The translations under genes and the position numbers were made by a program. Of a DNA stretch of 64,000 nt, positions 36,750-47,559 are shown piece after piece. The stretch covers positions 18,467,863-18,531,862 of the forward strand of contig NC_089280.1 in the NCBI RefSeq assembly GCF_963678975.1, given 5' to 3'. Below the pieces are notes generated by a model, which was not told the DNA's origin, searched no databases, and saw only the letters and a list, made by a program, of their open reading frames with translations. Position 1 is the stretch's first letter, and every line of letters starts with the position of its first letter. Source of the DNA: Dysidea avara. Taxonomy: Eukaryota > Porifera > Demospongiae > Dictyoceratida > Dysideidae.

Positions 36750-37743
36750 AGATTGATTTATCCGGTCTTTTGTTGTATGAACATTAGGAATTTGTCCTTA
36801 TATATGATATAAGTTGAAGAACAGCACTCTTAGGATTAGGAACAGTGCAGCAAGCAGTGGTGGTATAGTAGGACTCAGTGGTTTGAGCCCCGGTATTGTC
36901 CCTTTCTTATACCTTTTCGCATATTTTCCAAGTTCTTTTTTTAGAATTGCAATGACCAGTTAAATATCTACAGTGTATTTTAAATTACTTGTTATTAAGT
37001 TATTGGAAACATTTCAGGTCATACAAAAAAGGTTTTGGACTTGGTTTTACCTAACCAATACTGTCAAGATGCCATTAAGGTATTGTGAAATATGGATGAC
37101 ATTTTTGGCCGATCTTTATGATCCCTATACAGTACTATCAATATCATACTGTATGGTAAGGAGATAGGTACTACTGAAGCTTCTATAATTATTAGAAACT
37201 GTAGTAAATGTTTGTACACAGTCCAATCTGCATTATGGTTGTGTATTTCAGCACCCTTTAAAACCCAATGACCTTTAAAATGAACTGATTATAGAGAGGA
37301 CAACTGCCACTTATAATTACATAGTATTCTACCATTCTACATTGACATTCAAAGTCAATTTTTGATCTGTGTATGACTTGTCTTTTCTCTTCATCATCTT
37401 TTCAGCAATGTGTAATAGTCATATTGATTCTTAATTTCTATGGATAAATACTGTGACATAATTCCTTGAACATGGAAATAGGAACAACCTCACTTTGAAA
37501 TACTTGCATCCTGCATAGTATTATCTGTTACATTACAATATGTGGGGCCTATATAAATGATCAATTAACGTCCAGTAGAACTTTGATCATGCTCCAGATT
37601 CTAAGCAGGGACTCCTTAAAACTAGTACTACATGCTGTTCTCTGATCACAGTGTATACACCAGTACTGTATAAACTGCATATGTGCACATACGTAGGTAA
37701 TTATAAAACATCAATATTGTCAATATTAGTAACTCTAAACTGT
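36750..37743. other. No supported gene downstream of the receptor stop
   Basis: This stretch holds the presumed 3' untranslated region and downstream flank of the minus-strand receptor gene. A clear polyadenylation site cannot be fixed. A weak B-box-like sequence (GGTTTGAGCCCC) near 36881 may be an old tRNA-derived repeat. Confidence 0.4.
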
Positions 37744-39173
37744 TTAGTATTCCTGTAGTATATAAGCAGGATTTTGTGTCATTTTCACATTTCGATCATT
37801 CTGGATATCAGTATAATAGTCATCGTTTATTACATCATAGTCATCAGTACCAGTACCCTCTCCTCCAGTCATAATAATATATGATGTGTTGCTGATATTT
37901 TGTTGACCAGGTGGTGTTGATGCTGCATAAGCTGGATTGGTGTCCATTTTCACCTCATCAAGCACAGTATTGTGGGTTGGAGGACGTTTACTCTTTGCTG
38001 TTGTATGAGCTGAAATTATTTTAATATAATATTGTACATACAAATCAGGCTACTACACTACATTATGCACATTAATAGTTAAAACTCAATATATTTAATG
38101 TTCACAACAAATGACCTACTTGCTTTAGTTTTCCAATAAGTGAAACAGCATACAACACTGACTAAAATGACTATTACAATCACTGCTCCACATGCTCCTA
38201 CAACTATTCTGATACTTGCTGCAGGACTGTCACTATCACTGCTAGGTGTACCTACAGTTGTATACAATGAAATTTGTACATGTACAGGTGTAAAATTGTA
38301 CGTATGTGTGGAGGTTGACCAATAGTTCTTTATAATACTTGTCAGATTTTAAACTTGTTACTGTATCACGTTAGAGGTGAATCTATAGGTGTCAGTAAAT
38401 GCAAATTGCAGAGACCCAAATTTTGCAAGCTATAGTAGTATTAATATTCACGCTCCATTTTCAGGATGAAGCTGACACCACTGAGACTGAAATGCCAGCA
38501 GGACATAACAGTGTACCTTCACCCTCTTTACAACTCCGCAGATCACAGAGAACGATTCGGAAGCCAGCAAGGTACACTGACACAAACTATTGAACTCTGA
38601 CATGCACACACATTTTAAATGCACATATTTATTGTAACTGTATGATTGCACACTCAAACAACAAGGGAGATGTAACATATATTATAATACACGCATGCGC
38701 ATATGTAACATGTAACATATATTATTGTATTCGAAGTCTTTCGTGTAGCAACTATCACACCGGTAAAAATGGCTTGTATAATGGGTGGGTAGGAAAAGTG
38801 AAAACCATCTGATTGGTTGATACAACTAGTTAGGAAGTCCGCAACCTAGTAAGCTAAAATCATAATACACTTACATACTTTGAGTCATACAAAGTGCTAG
38901 AATTTACAGAATTTTAGACCAATCTAATAAACACTAAAGCAAGAGCTTTTTTTAAATATAGCCCACTGTTTAACTGAGGGTGAAACAAACAAATGCAAAC
39001 AACATAATGAGTGCCTGTGTTAATTCACTTACTCACTGTAGTAGTTGGTGTGGGAGAATCAACAAGAGTGGTGGTCACTGTAATGGCTGTAGTAGCTGCA
39101 GTGGTTGAAGATGCGTCCACCACAACAGTGGTAGAGTCAGGAAGTTGTATTGTAGAAGTGGAAGGGATTGGAA
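37744..39173 (-). CDS. Receptor exons 19-21: stalk, membrane span and tyrosine tail
   Basis: Exon 19 (39173-39033) is Ser/Thr-rich (TTAATTAITVTTT), likely an O-glycosylated stalk. Its donor GTAAGT gives the phase needed by exon 20. Exon 20 holds the span VVGACGAVIVIVILVSVVCC followed by a basic stop-transfer (WKTKA). Exon 21 encodes an 88-residue tail with two VKMxxNPAY repeats (NPAY at 1270-1273 and 1325-1328), YIIM at 1289, YDVI at 1303 and YTDI at 1311. NPxY is a known PTB-domain ligand and YxxM a known PI3-kinase SH2 ligand; their use here is inferred. Confidence 0.85.
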
Positions 39174-42100
39174 CTATATGACAATATTTGATAGTTATTA
39201 CAGACTGACTCAAGATACTCTAATACAGCAGTCACCCTAATAGAACAGTCATATTTTTATAGCTAGCTGCAAAAACTAGTATATTAAAAATTTTAAATGA
39301 AGTAGGGATCCAAGTGATAAAAAGTAGTGAAACAAGAGATGAACGATGGTAGCCAATACAACATAGCTCGGTGGGAAATTCCTATTTTGGCATTAAACAG
39401 AAAATAATCACTATACTATGCCGAAGTAGGGATTTCCTACCAAGCTATACCGGCTGTAATAGCTACATCTCTTGTTTCACTACTTTTTATCACTTGGATC
39501 ACTACTTCACTAGTTCACTTTTAAATTTATAATTTTAATATACTAGCAGACATTGAGTCCAAATAAAGATCTCTATGTGCTTAACATGCTGGCTTGTTTG
39601 ACTCTTTGTTTCTTTACTTAATATTCCCATGATTTATTTTACTGTTACACTTCAGAAGACAGTATAATATTATTATGGACTTAGGTAGTACAGTGATGTT
39701 AACACTGTCAGTGTCAATACCATACATTGTACTTGTTCCAACACCAGTGTATACTCAAGGATCTGAGAAGAGCATTGCAGGATCTCAATAGAATCCAGCC
39801 ACACATTCTTCACACATAACACCTTGTGTGTTATTGGTACACATACACTGGCCAAACCAAATTAAGAGTCTCATTGTACACACGACTGTCTGCATGAACT
39901 GAAACACTGACACACTCAGTGTTGGGCAAGTTACCTTGTAAAAGTAACTAGTTGTATATTACATACTACTTGCAACTGAACTATTTAGTTACAGTTACAT
40001 ATTACCCATAAAATAAAGTGACTGTAATAATATTACATATTATATTACTTTCAGTGTTGGGAGTAACGCGTTACTTATGTAACGCATTATGTAATATTAT
40101 TACTTTTGTGGTACCTAAGTAATATAACGAAATACGCCATAAAAACAGGTAATATAACTCAAGTTACTTTACTTACAAATGTAACGCGTTACCTAAGTAA
40201 TATAGTTACTGTAACGAGTCTAATATTACATAATATATTACTACAAGTAACGAAGTTACTAATCTCGTTAGTAATCCACTGAGTAACGCCTAGCCACAAC
40301 GAAGTATTGAAGCCTACTGAATGAAGCTTATTAACCAGCTTCTTTAATACTTATAACCAAGATTTGCACATTGCCCAACAACGAAATCATGTCACGTGAT
40401 AAGGTGATAGTTTCACACGTGACAGCTTAAGGCTGTGGACACAAAGTAATATAATATGTAATATTATTATAGTTACTTTATTTTATGGGTAATATGTAAC
40501 TGTAAATAAATAGTTCAGTTGCAAATAAGGCCACACCAAGTCAAACCTTAGTTTCTGGTCACCCGCCCGCATGGAAAACTGGAACCCCAGTTTATGAGGA
40601 CTATTATTAATATTACAGGCGCTTAAGTGTACGTGACCAAGGACAGTGATTTTTAAACACTGCAAAAGATCGAGATACTCTAATAGAGCAGTCACACTAC
40701 CCTTAACTTTAATACTAGAATAGACAGATACTACTATAACGTTTTTGACTTGTCCTTGATTAGCTATATAGCTATTAGTAATGCTTCTGTTGCCAGTAAG
40801 TAACTTCAGTACAGTTTGTATGTAGCATTGATCACTAGCCTAATGATCAGATATACCATAGCTTAAACTTTCCTAACAATTCAGATGTGGTCCTCTAATG
40901 ATTAATCTAGTAACTCTTCTAGTGGATCTAAACTTGGACTTCCTTATCACTGATCACTGATATACTGACTAGAAATCCGGTAACATTTGGTGAGCTCAAA
41001 CTTCAACTTTTCCATGATTAAATAATTGCAAGTATGGTCCTAAATTAACAAGTGCATGGCATCCCTTAGTTAAAACATTAACTTTGCTTTCCCACATGAT
41101 CACTGAAAAACACTAGCCTGGAGCACCCAAAAACTCAACTCAAAACTTTGACAGCTACTTTACTGAAGGTTTACTGTATAGAAGGCTGGAAACACATGCA
41201 TATATAGTTGACTAAGACTTCACATTTGAAAGAGTTTCTGATGTGTTAATATAGTTTTGGATTATTATTAGCTAGCTAATAAATAATAATTTCCTGACAT
41301 AGCTAATGAAACATTTCATTTGTAAAGCAAAAGTAGCTACATGAGCAGACCTTTCCTTAGTGTTAGCTACACATTGTTGTGCTCAGCAGTGTAGCTAGCC
41401 ATCAACAATTTTCCTGGTGCACTTTGCAGAAGCATAATTAACTACTTATGCTATAAGAATGTTGGTTAAGCTTGGTTGTAAACTCAATATGAAATGGGTA
41501 AATTGAGCAAAATTAATAACATTACAGTATTACTGGTGTACATGTAAGAGTCTATGATAGTCCTGAAGTCCTGATCATCCGCCCGCCCGCATCCTTTTGT
41601 TGGCTAGGGAGTGACCAGAAACTAAGGTATGACTTGGAGTGGCCTAATATGTAATATGTAACTAGTTACTTTTAAAAAGTAACTTGCCCAACACTGATTA
41701 CTTTGTGTCCACAACTTTAAGCTGTCATGTGTGAAACTACCACTTTATCACGTGAAATGATTGCGTTGTTGGACAATGTGCAAATCTTGGATATAAGTAA
41801 GAAGCTGGTGAATAAGCTTCATTCAGTAGGCCTCGTTATTTCGTTGTGGCCAGACGTTACTCAGAGGATAACTAACGAGATTAGCAGTGTTGGGCAATTT
41901 ATTTTTTGAAGCAGTGTTGGGCAATTTATTTTTTAAAGCTGCCAAGCTGCCAAATGTCATTTTTACCTGCGCATCCATTTGTTGAGAGGTTGAAGTACCC
42001 ATTTAAACATCGGTCACATATTTCCCCTCCCACACCATCCTTGCATGGGCAGTAGCCACCGTTGCAGTCACAAGGTTTCTCCTGAGGATCACTAACAGCT

Positions 42101-45100
42101 CCAGTAGAGTCACAGTTACATTCTGTAATCCCCAATATATACAGCTTGGAACTTCATAGATAAGTATTGCACTTACCAACTACTTGTCCATAGAACTCTA
42201 CTGCTAAAGAGAATGTTGTTTCAGTACAAGCTGTGTTAGTTGGTGGTACAGATCCTGCAGCTCTGGGTATGCAATCTTCTATCTGAGCTGATGGTTGTGT
42301 ATTATAATAACTGCTAGTCTCTTCGAATCGTGGTATTAGTACAACCTATGAAGACATGTAAGTAGATGTCTAAATAAGAGTACTATACTTACAGAGTCTA
42401 CTTCAAGGATGGCCTCACTGCCAGGTAGAAGAAATTGACCAAAGTCCACAGTTACTAAATACTGGGTGCCTCTGTCAAAGCATGCATTATAGAGGAACAT
42501 GTGAAAAGTCTGTTGACTAGATATTGGCATAAATATGTTTTGTGATACATTGGCATTCATTAGATCACAGCCAAGAGAATTATTCGTTTCCATTAAACTG
42601 TCAACATTAAGACTGATAATTGTTTGATCCATATTAAAAAGCTGTAATATACACATAATCAAATCATAAAGTTAACAGTTATGTAATACCCTGTATCGAA
42701 GGATCACTTCATATCGGGAGCTCTCTGGAACTGATATGAGGAATTCTAATCTTCCACCAACTCTGGGAAAGGCAATATACCCTCTTCCAGTAAAATTGTT
42801 GTCATAAACTGGATTATTTGTGATTGGGAGCACCTCAGAAAATCCCTAAACCAAACATAATAATAATCAGTCCTAAATATACACTCCGCACACCTCAGAG
42901 TAAGACAGATCTTCTGCTTCAAACCTGATATAGTCAAGTGCTCTATAGTAATAGCCAGGGACTGTTTCATTACAAGTTCTACCATTGATATTGGGCAGGC
43001 AACTACACTGACCACTCATCACATCACAGACTGTATCAAGTGATCCAACTGGATGACAATCACATGGAACACACTGGTTGTTTGAAACATAATAGTCAAC
43101 CTATAGAGGATGTTGGGTTATGATAGCTTGGATTACATTGTATACTTACTGCACATTCTGAACATGTTCGTCCAATGAAGTTAGCATTACACGAACAATT
43201 ACCAAATACTTTGTCACACACTGAATCACTACTGCCAACTGGATCACACATGCATTCTAAAAATAGCAAAAATTATATTAATTTCCAGTGCATTAAAATA
43301 TTTTTGAATGGCAGTGATGTGTAACTGCATGGTCTTTGTACATACCCTGACATCCATCAAGGTTTTCAGTGGATATATTCCAGAACCCATCTTGGCATGT
43401 ATCACATACACTGTTTACTTCGGTGTCCACGTTAGCCTTACACATACATGTACCATTATCAGGATCACAATCTGTAATGTCTACTACTCCAGCTGGGTTA
43501 CAATTAAAAGCTGAAACAAAGCAATAATCAAAAAAAATATTGGAGATATTAAATTTCTATGTAGCTACATACCAGTGCAACCATCATTACTGAAGTTATA
43601 GAATGAAGGGATACCTCGGTCACATTGCCTCCCACCAACACCTGGCTTACAAACACACACTCCACCATCTACAGAACATTCATCAACTGTAAGTGTTCCA
43701 ATAGGGTCACAATCACAAGCTGCCAAATTTAATAAAGATAAAAATAATTTATGAAATTGTGTACACTCACGATAGACTTGTCCAAAGAATTCAACAGACA
43801 GTATGAATGTTAATGGATTACAAAATACAGGAGTTGGGCCTACTTCCCTAGGGAGACAACTATCCAAAGTGTCTGCATATAAGTCCATCCCTTCTTGTGA
43901 ATTCAAATAGGCACTTCTTGTAGCAAACAATGGCAAAAGCAAAACCTAATTTTAAAAATTGCAGAAATATATCAAGTACAGATAAAGCACAACTCTTACA
44001 GAATCTAAGAGAAATGTTGCTGTAGTAAATGGTAGATGATTGATTGTCACATTATACATTGCTCCAGCTTCCAAACATATTCTGAGTACAGCCTCAGCAC
44101 CGTGATTTGGCGTTACGGTCTCATTCAGTGAAGCAAATATACCTTGTCTGATGGCTATACCACTTGTGTTCTCACATTCAAGAGTTACATTAACCTCTTC
44201 CAAACTTGTTATGTCAAATATTACAGGGACAGTGTCACCCATTGCCTGTGTAAATAATCACTTTAATTTGTTCACGTAGTAACAATAGTTAAGTTACTTA
44301 CACTGTATCGTAGTACTAGCTCATACTCATAAGTTGTTGGCACTGAAAATGTGATTGTCAAGATTGAGCCAAACATTAAAAATCCTTGACCAGTAAAATT
44401 AGTTGGCTGACTAACAACAGGAAACACTTCCGTAAAATCCTAAAAGTAACAAAGGACTTGCAAATTACTCTAATAAAACATACAATTGCTTACATTACTA
44501 AATGTAGTATCTTCAGCTTCAAATATGAAGAAATCTAATGGTCTAGTATAGAAGCCATTAGCTGGAGCATCACACTTGATACTCATAATATTATCCATAC
44601 AGAAACAAGCACCATCAAGGGCAGTACAAGAGTCATTGATGGCTCCAGCTGGGTTACAATCACATCCTATACACCTGTCATCATTATTGAGGAAAAATCC
44701 ATCCTGTATAAAACACATCTTTGTATGGTAGAACTTTATGAAAGTTTATTACCGTGCAGTCTGAGCAGAGCGGAGGGAGATACATGCTTGTACATGTGCA
44801 GTCACCAAGTGTCTTATCACAAACTTGACTAGTACTTCCAACTGAGTTACATGAGCATGCTGAAGAAAAAAAAGACAATGTTACTGTTCACGTGTTTGAT
44901 GAAATATTTACCTTGGCAACCATCAGGGTTGCTATCACTGATATTCCAAAATCCATCCATGCAGGTATCACAAATTGTATTAGAAGTGGTATCAATGTTG
45001 GATTTACAAGAACACACTCCAGTTGAAGAATCACATATCATGGGATTAGATACTCCAGGTAAAAAGCACCCACAATCTAAAATATAGCAACTTAACTAAG

Positions 45101-46407
45101 CAGATATGACAATGCAGTTTACCTATGCAAGGATCTGAGAAGAGCATTGCAGGATCCCGGTAGAATCCAGCCACACATTGTTCACACATAACACCCTGTG
45201 TGTTATTGGTACACATACACTGGCCAAACCCGAGAGTGTCATTGTATACACAACTGTGTGCATGACTGAAACACTGACACACTGTAAAGAAATACTGTGA
45301 ATACTTTTACATGATAATTCTGTGCTACACTAACTTTGACAAACACTGGCATTAGTGGTAGTGCCTCTCATGTACTCAGCATTGTTATAAAGAGGCTGGC
45401 ATATTTCACAGTTGGGACCATCTGTACGATGTTGGCAGTTACACCCAGCAAATATCTTGAAGACAATGAAGCAGTAAAGATTGTGCTATACATGATGGAT
45501 TGTTCATACCTTTCCATCATCTTCTATCTCTCCTGGTAGTGGTATACATTCATCAGCATGTCCGTTACAGAGACAACTTCCATACACAGACCATTCAAAT
45601 ATTCCATAGTATTGTTCTGTTTCTTCAACAGCATGTGTCCCTAATAGTTGTAGTCTCAAGTTTGTGATAGTCTGGTATTGCCACTGTTCATCTTCTGTAA
45701 TCCCAGGAAATAAATGTGAGGAAACATCAAATGTGATCTATATGGAAAAGAATCACAGTAAACATGTCAACTGTAAAAAATTTACACAAATGGCCATGGG
45801 TCACATATTTGTGAACAGAGTTATGGATGACACTTCAACTACTACGTGCCTCACTGCCTGAAGTAGGGAAAACCGTGCTTTCCGTATCTGTGCAGACAGC
45901 TTCAGTAGAGACCAGTATTGTATCACGCGTGATTAATGTGGAATTGATCATAAAAAAATCTACGCAGTTTGTAGAGTAAAACCTGTATGGTACCCAAGTG
46001 TTCCCAATATCTGATGACCTCTCAATAATCATTGCACTTGGTCGAGGAGTACTCCAAACAATTGTTAGACTTTCAAATAACATTGGTCCTTCTAAAACAA
46101 GCTGAACTGTAACATTAGTTACTCCAGTATCTGATTGCCAAGCTGTAGTTGTGTCATTGTCATTGATGTTGCTAGCTGGGTAGGCTACTGCAGGATCATC
46201 AGCTGAACAAATCTGCATGCCATTGCCTGCAAGTGCTGGTGTAAAAAACGTGGTCCCATTTTCTCCACATGTTGAGCTAGTCGAGATGTTTCGGAATAAT
46301 GCAATGTTGCTAGTAGGTGGAAAACACCCGGCACTGTTGTCGCACTGTCCGAGTATTCTTACTAGTAAAAACAGCAAAGTAACAATAGTCAACTCGATAA
46401 ACTTCAT
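37744..46407 (-). CDS. Transmembrane laminin-beta-arm-like receptor, 21 exons
   Basis: Minus-strand exons: 46407-45850, 45737-45510, 45455-45335, 45281-45123, 45076-44912, 44859-44753, 44703-44494, 44439-44302, 44245-44000, 43945-43771, 43719-43573, 43510-43346, 43256-43150, 43100-42894, 42845-42690, 42641-42393, 42345-42177, 42122-41967, 39173-39033, 38251-38120 and 38009-37744. They total 4002 nt (1333 residues plus stop) with consistent phases. Order: signal peptide (1-21), laminin N-terminal (22 to about 245), laminin EGF repeats, laminin IV type B (about 500-702), more EGF repeats, a second IV type B (about 897-1102), one EGF (1103-1154), Ser/Thr-rich stalk, membrane span (about 1214-1238) and cytoplasmic tail. 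The extracellular order follows laminin beta short arms, which mediate network assembly, but coiled coils are replaced by a membrane anchor. Role as adhesion or matrix receptor is inferred. Confidence 0.88.
38455..38770 (+). mobile_element. 3' end of an LTR retrotransposon: polyprotein tail, polypurine tract and LTR start
   Basis: The plus-strand frame ends …LRRSQRTIRKPARYTDTNY and a stop at 38593, the basic tail typical of LTR retrotransposon polyproteins. A purine tract AAGGGAGA follows (38663-38670), directly before TGTAACATATATTATAATAC, which starts like an LTR (38671). The rest of the element is missing and the LTR end is not defined. It lies antisense in the intron between receptor exons 19 and 20. 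Confidence 0.6.
39306..39500. mobile_element. Foldback element in a receptor intron
   Basis: Arms GATCCAAGTGATAAAAAGTA… (about 37 bp, nearly perfect) flank a diverged inverted centre containing GGGAAATTCCTA and its partner. There is no coding content. Confidence 0.8.
39740..39916 (-). pseudogene. Duplicated copy of receptor EGF exon 4, disabled
   Basis: This segment matches exon 4 (45281-45123) over nearly its whole length, including TTGCAATGCTCTTCTCAGAT on the minus strand. It has a stop (TAT TGA in place of TAC CGG), a small insertion and no donor site, and its acceptor end is cut by a CAGTGTTGGG element at 39917. It sits in the large intron between exons 18 and 19, about 5.4 kb from its source. 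Confidence 0.8.
39917..41696. mobile_element. hAT-like element with nested insertions
   Basis: The left end CAGTGTTGGGCAAGTTAC and the right end GTAACTTGCCCAACACTG (41679-41696) are exact inverted repeats of the CAGTGTTGGG type known from hAT MITEs. Inside, at 40053, a second element begins CAGTGTTGGGAGTAACGCG, and at 40528-41645 a third element of another family is inserted. An 8-bp target duplication is not visible, so rearrangement has occurred. 41697-41890 is an inverted copy of 40250-40447. Confidence 0.65.
40528..41645. mobile_element. 1.1-kb element with AGGCCACACCAAGTC ends, copy 1
   Basis: The inverted ends are AGGCCAC[A/T]CCAAGTCA followed by ACCTTAGTTTCTGGTCAC. A full second copy in opposite orientation lies at 55774-56916 and aligns along its length. 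No transposase is visible, so it is non-autonomous. It carries one dispersed motif at 40669-40697. Confidence 0.8.
41967..43510 (-). CDS. Receptor exons 12-18: duplicated EGF plus laminin IV type B block
   Basis: Exon lengths 165, 107, 207, 156, 249, 169 and 156 nt, with the same phase series as exons 5-11, mirror the first block. Parallel sequences include CDTCQDGFWNISTENLDGCQ, CDPVGSSDSVCDKVFGNC, RFEAEDLSYSE, FTGRGYIAFP, RYEVILRYR and FSLAVEFYGQVV. The last EGF exon ends in CLNGYFNLSTNGCAG at a phase-1 donor. Confidence 0.85.
43573..45076 (-). CDS. Receptor exons 5-11: EGF repeats and first laminin IV type B domain
   Basis: Exon lengths are 165, 107, 210, 138, 246, 175 and 147 nt. The EGF exons carry the eight-Cys laminin pattern (CSCNSVGSTSQVCDKTLGDC, CDTCMDGFWNI). 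The IV type B module runs from FFIFEAEDTTFSN through FTGQGFLMFGSILTITF, TYEYELVLRYS and a Cys pair to FILSVEFFGQVY. In laminin beta chains this module is about 200-250 residues, as here. The block is paralogous to exons 12-18. Confidence 0.85.
45510..46407 (-). CDS. Receptor exons 1-2: signal peptide and laminin N-terminal domain
   Basis: The start ATG (46405-46407) opens a hydrophobic signal sequence ending near LGQ. The domain shows family landmarks: CFPPTSNIALFR, STSSTCGENG, the TTTAWQSD tryptophan motif, RPSAMIIERSSDIGNTWVPY and, in exon 2, ITNLRLQLLG and the closing WSVYGSCLCNGHADEC that leads into the first EGF repeat. To keep frame and family alignment, exon 1 must end at GAG before GCACGT, a GC donor; the GT site four bases further shifts the frame into a stop. 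Confidence 0.85.
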
Positions 46408-46890
46408 CTCTAATAGTTACAAGTCTTCTGGTAAAAACACTGAAGCTTAGTGTACCCATGCAGTGGCGGTGTATATCTTCAAAACTGGTTTACCGTTAAA
46501 GTGGGCCGCAAACTATAAGTGGCCTGTCCACAAAGGTATCAACTATATACGATTGAGCCTTCCAAGTAAACAATAAACTGCATTTACACTCCAGTGACAC
46601 TAGACGTCTTAGCATTTCTTCCAGATCCTCCCTATTTTAAAGCGTGTATCACGTGATCAAGCAAAGTAGGGAAGATCCAACACATGTACGGCATCCGAGT
46701 GTACATGATCCAACACATGTACTTCCTAGTGTACATGATCATCTGGGTGAAAAATAGTTCCAGGAGTACAACAATTACGGGGGAGACTCGTCTTCACAAA
46801 CTTCAACACTGACGCGACTGTGCAGACTGAAGTAATAGATGTTACGACTTACGTACCATACAGTAAGCCTCTTAACAGCTAAAAGTAAAT
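46408..46890. promoter_or_regulatory. Presumed promoter side of the receptor gene
   Basis: This is the flank upstream of the receptor start codon. It contains TCACGTGATC (an E-box-like palindrome near 46651) and a local duplication with ACACATGTAC and GTGTACATGATC at 46678-46740. No TATA box can be assigned with confidence; the regulatory role is positional inference. Confidence 0.3.
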
Positions 46891-47520
46891 GAAAATGCAG
46901 AATCGTGAGAAGTCACAAAGTTTTTCAAAATCCATATCTTGTATTCCCCGCGGATAGAACGATTCAGCGACAAGCAACTAAATTCATCCTTAAAGACTAT
47001 GAATCTAACTATCAGACTCGTCTCCTCAAACTAGATCTATTGCCTTTAATGTATACACTGGATTTCTATGACATCATGTTTTTCATCAAAGCTCTAAAGC
47101 AGCCTTCCAACCATTTTAATATATATGATCATGTTTCTGCAAACACCAGATCATCCTCTAATAATAAACTCAACCATGTCTACACTTCTAACAATTACAC
47201 CAGGAACTTCTATTTCAACAGAATATCAAGACTGTGGAATAAATTACCATCCATCGATCTAAGCCAGCCACTATCAGTCATTAAAGTCAACATCTACAAG
47301 TATCTACATCAACACTTCACACTTCATTTTTCAGCTGACAATCCTTGTACGTATCATTTTTGTTGCAGATGTAGTAATTGTTATAACGTAGCAATTTCTC
47401 TGTACTTTAGTTTTGTAATTAAGTAAATTAAGTTTTAACTTTTTTGGGCTGCCAACACGGGTTGTTGGTTGACCCTCAATACGTTTACTGTATTGTAAAG
47501 TATTAATTTTTTTTTCATTA
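46890..47520 (+). mobile_element. 5'-truncated LINE fragment
   Basis: The frame 46905-47426 encodes the C-terminal part of a CR1/Jockey-like reverse transcriptase: RTIQRQATKFILKDYESNYQ, LLKLDLLPLMYTLDFYDIMF and NFYFNRISRLWNKLPSID. A short 3' region with GGTTGTTGGTTGACCCTCAA and a T-rich tail follows. The catalytic core is absent. It lies head to head with the receptor gene's start. Confidence 0.8.
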
Positions 47521-47559
47521 TTAATGAACACATTTTAACAACACATAAAAACAATTGTT

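Noticed and set aside
45336..45539. Plus-strand ORFs across the receptor exons
   Set aside because: They are antisense shadows of the minus-strand laminin-type exons.
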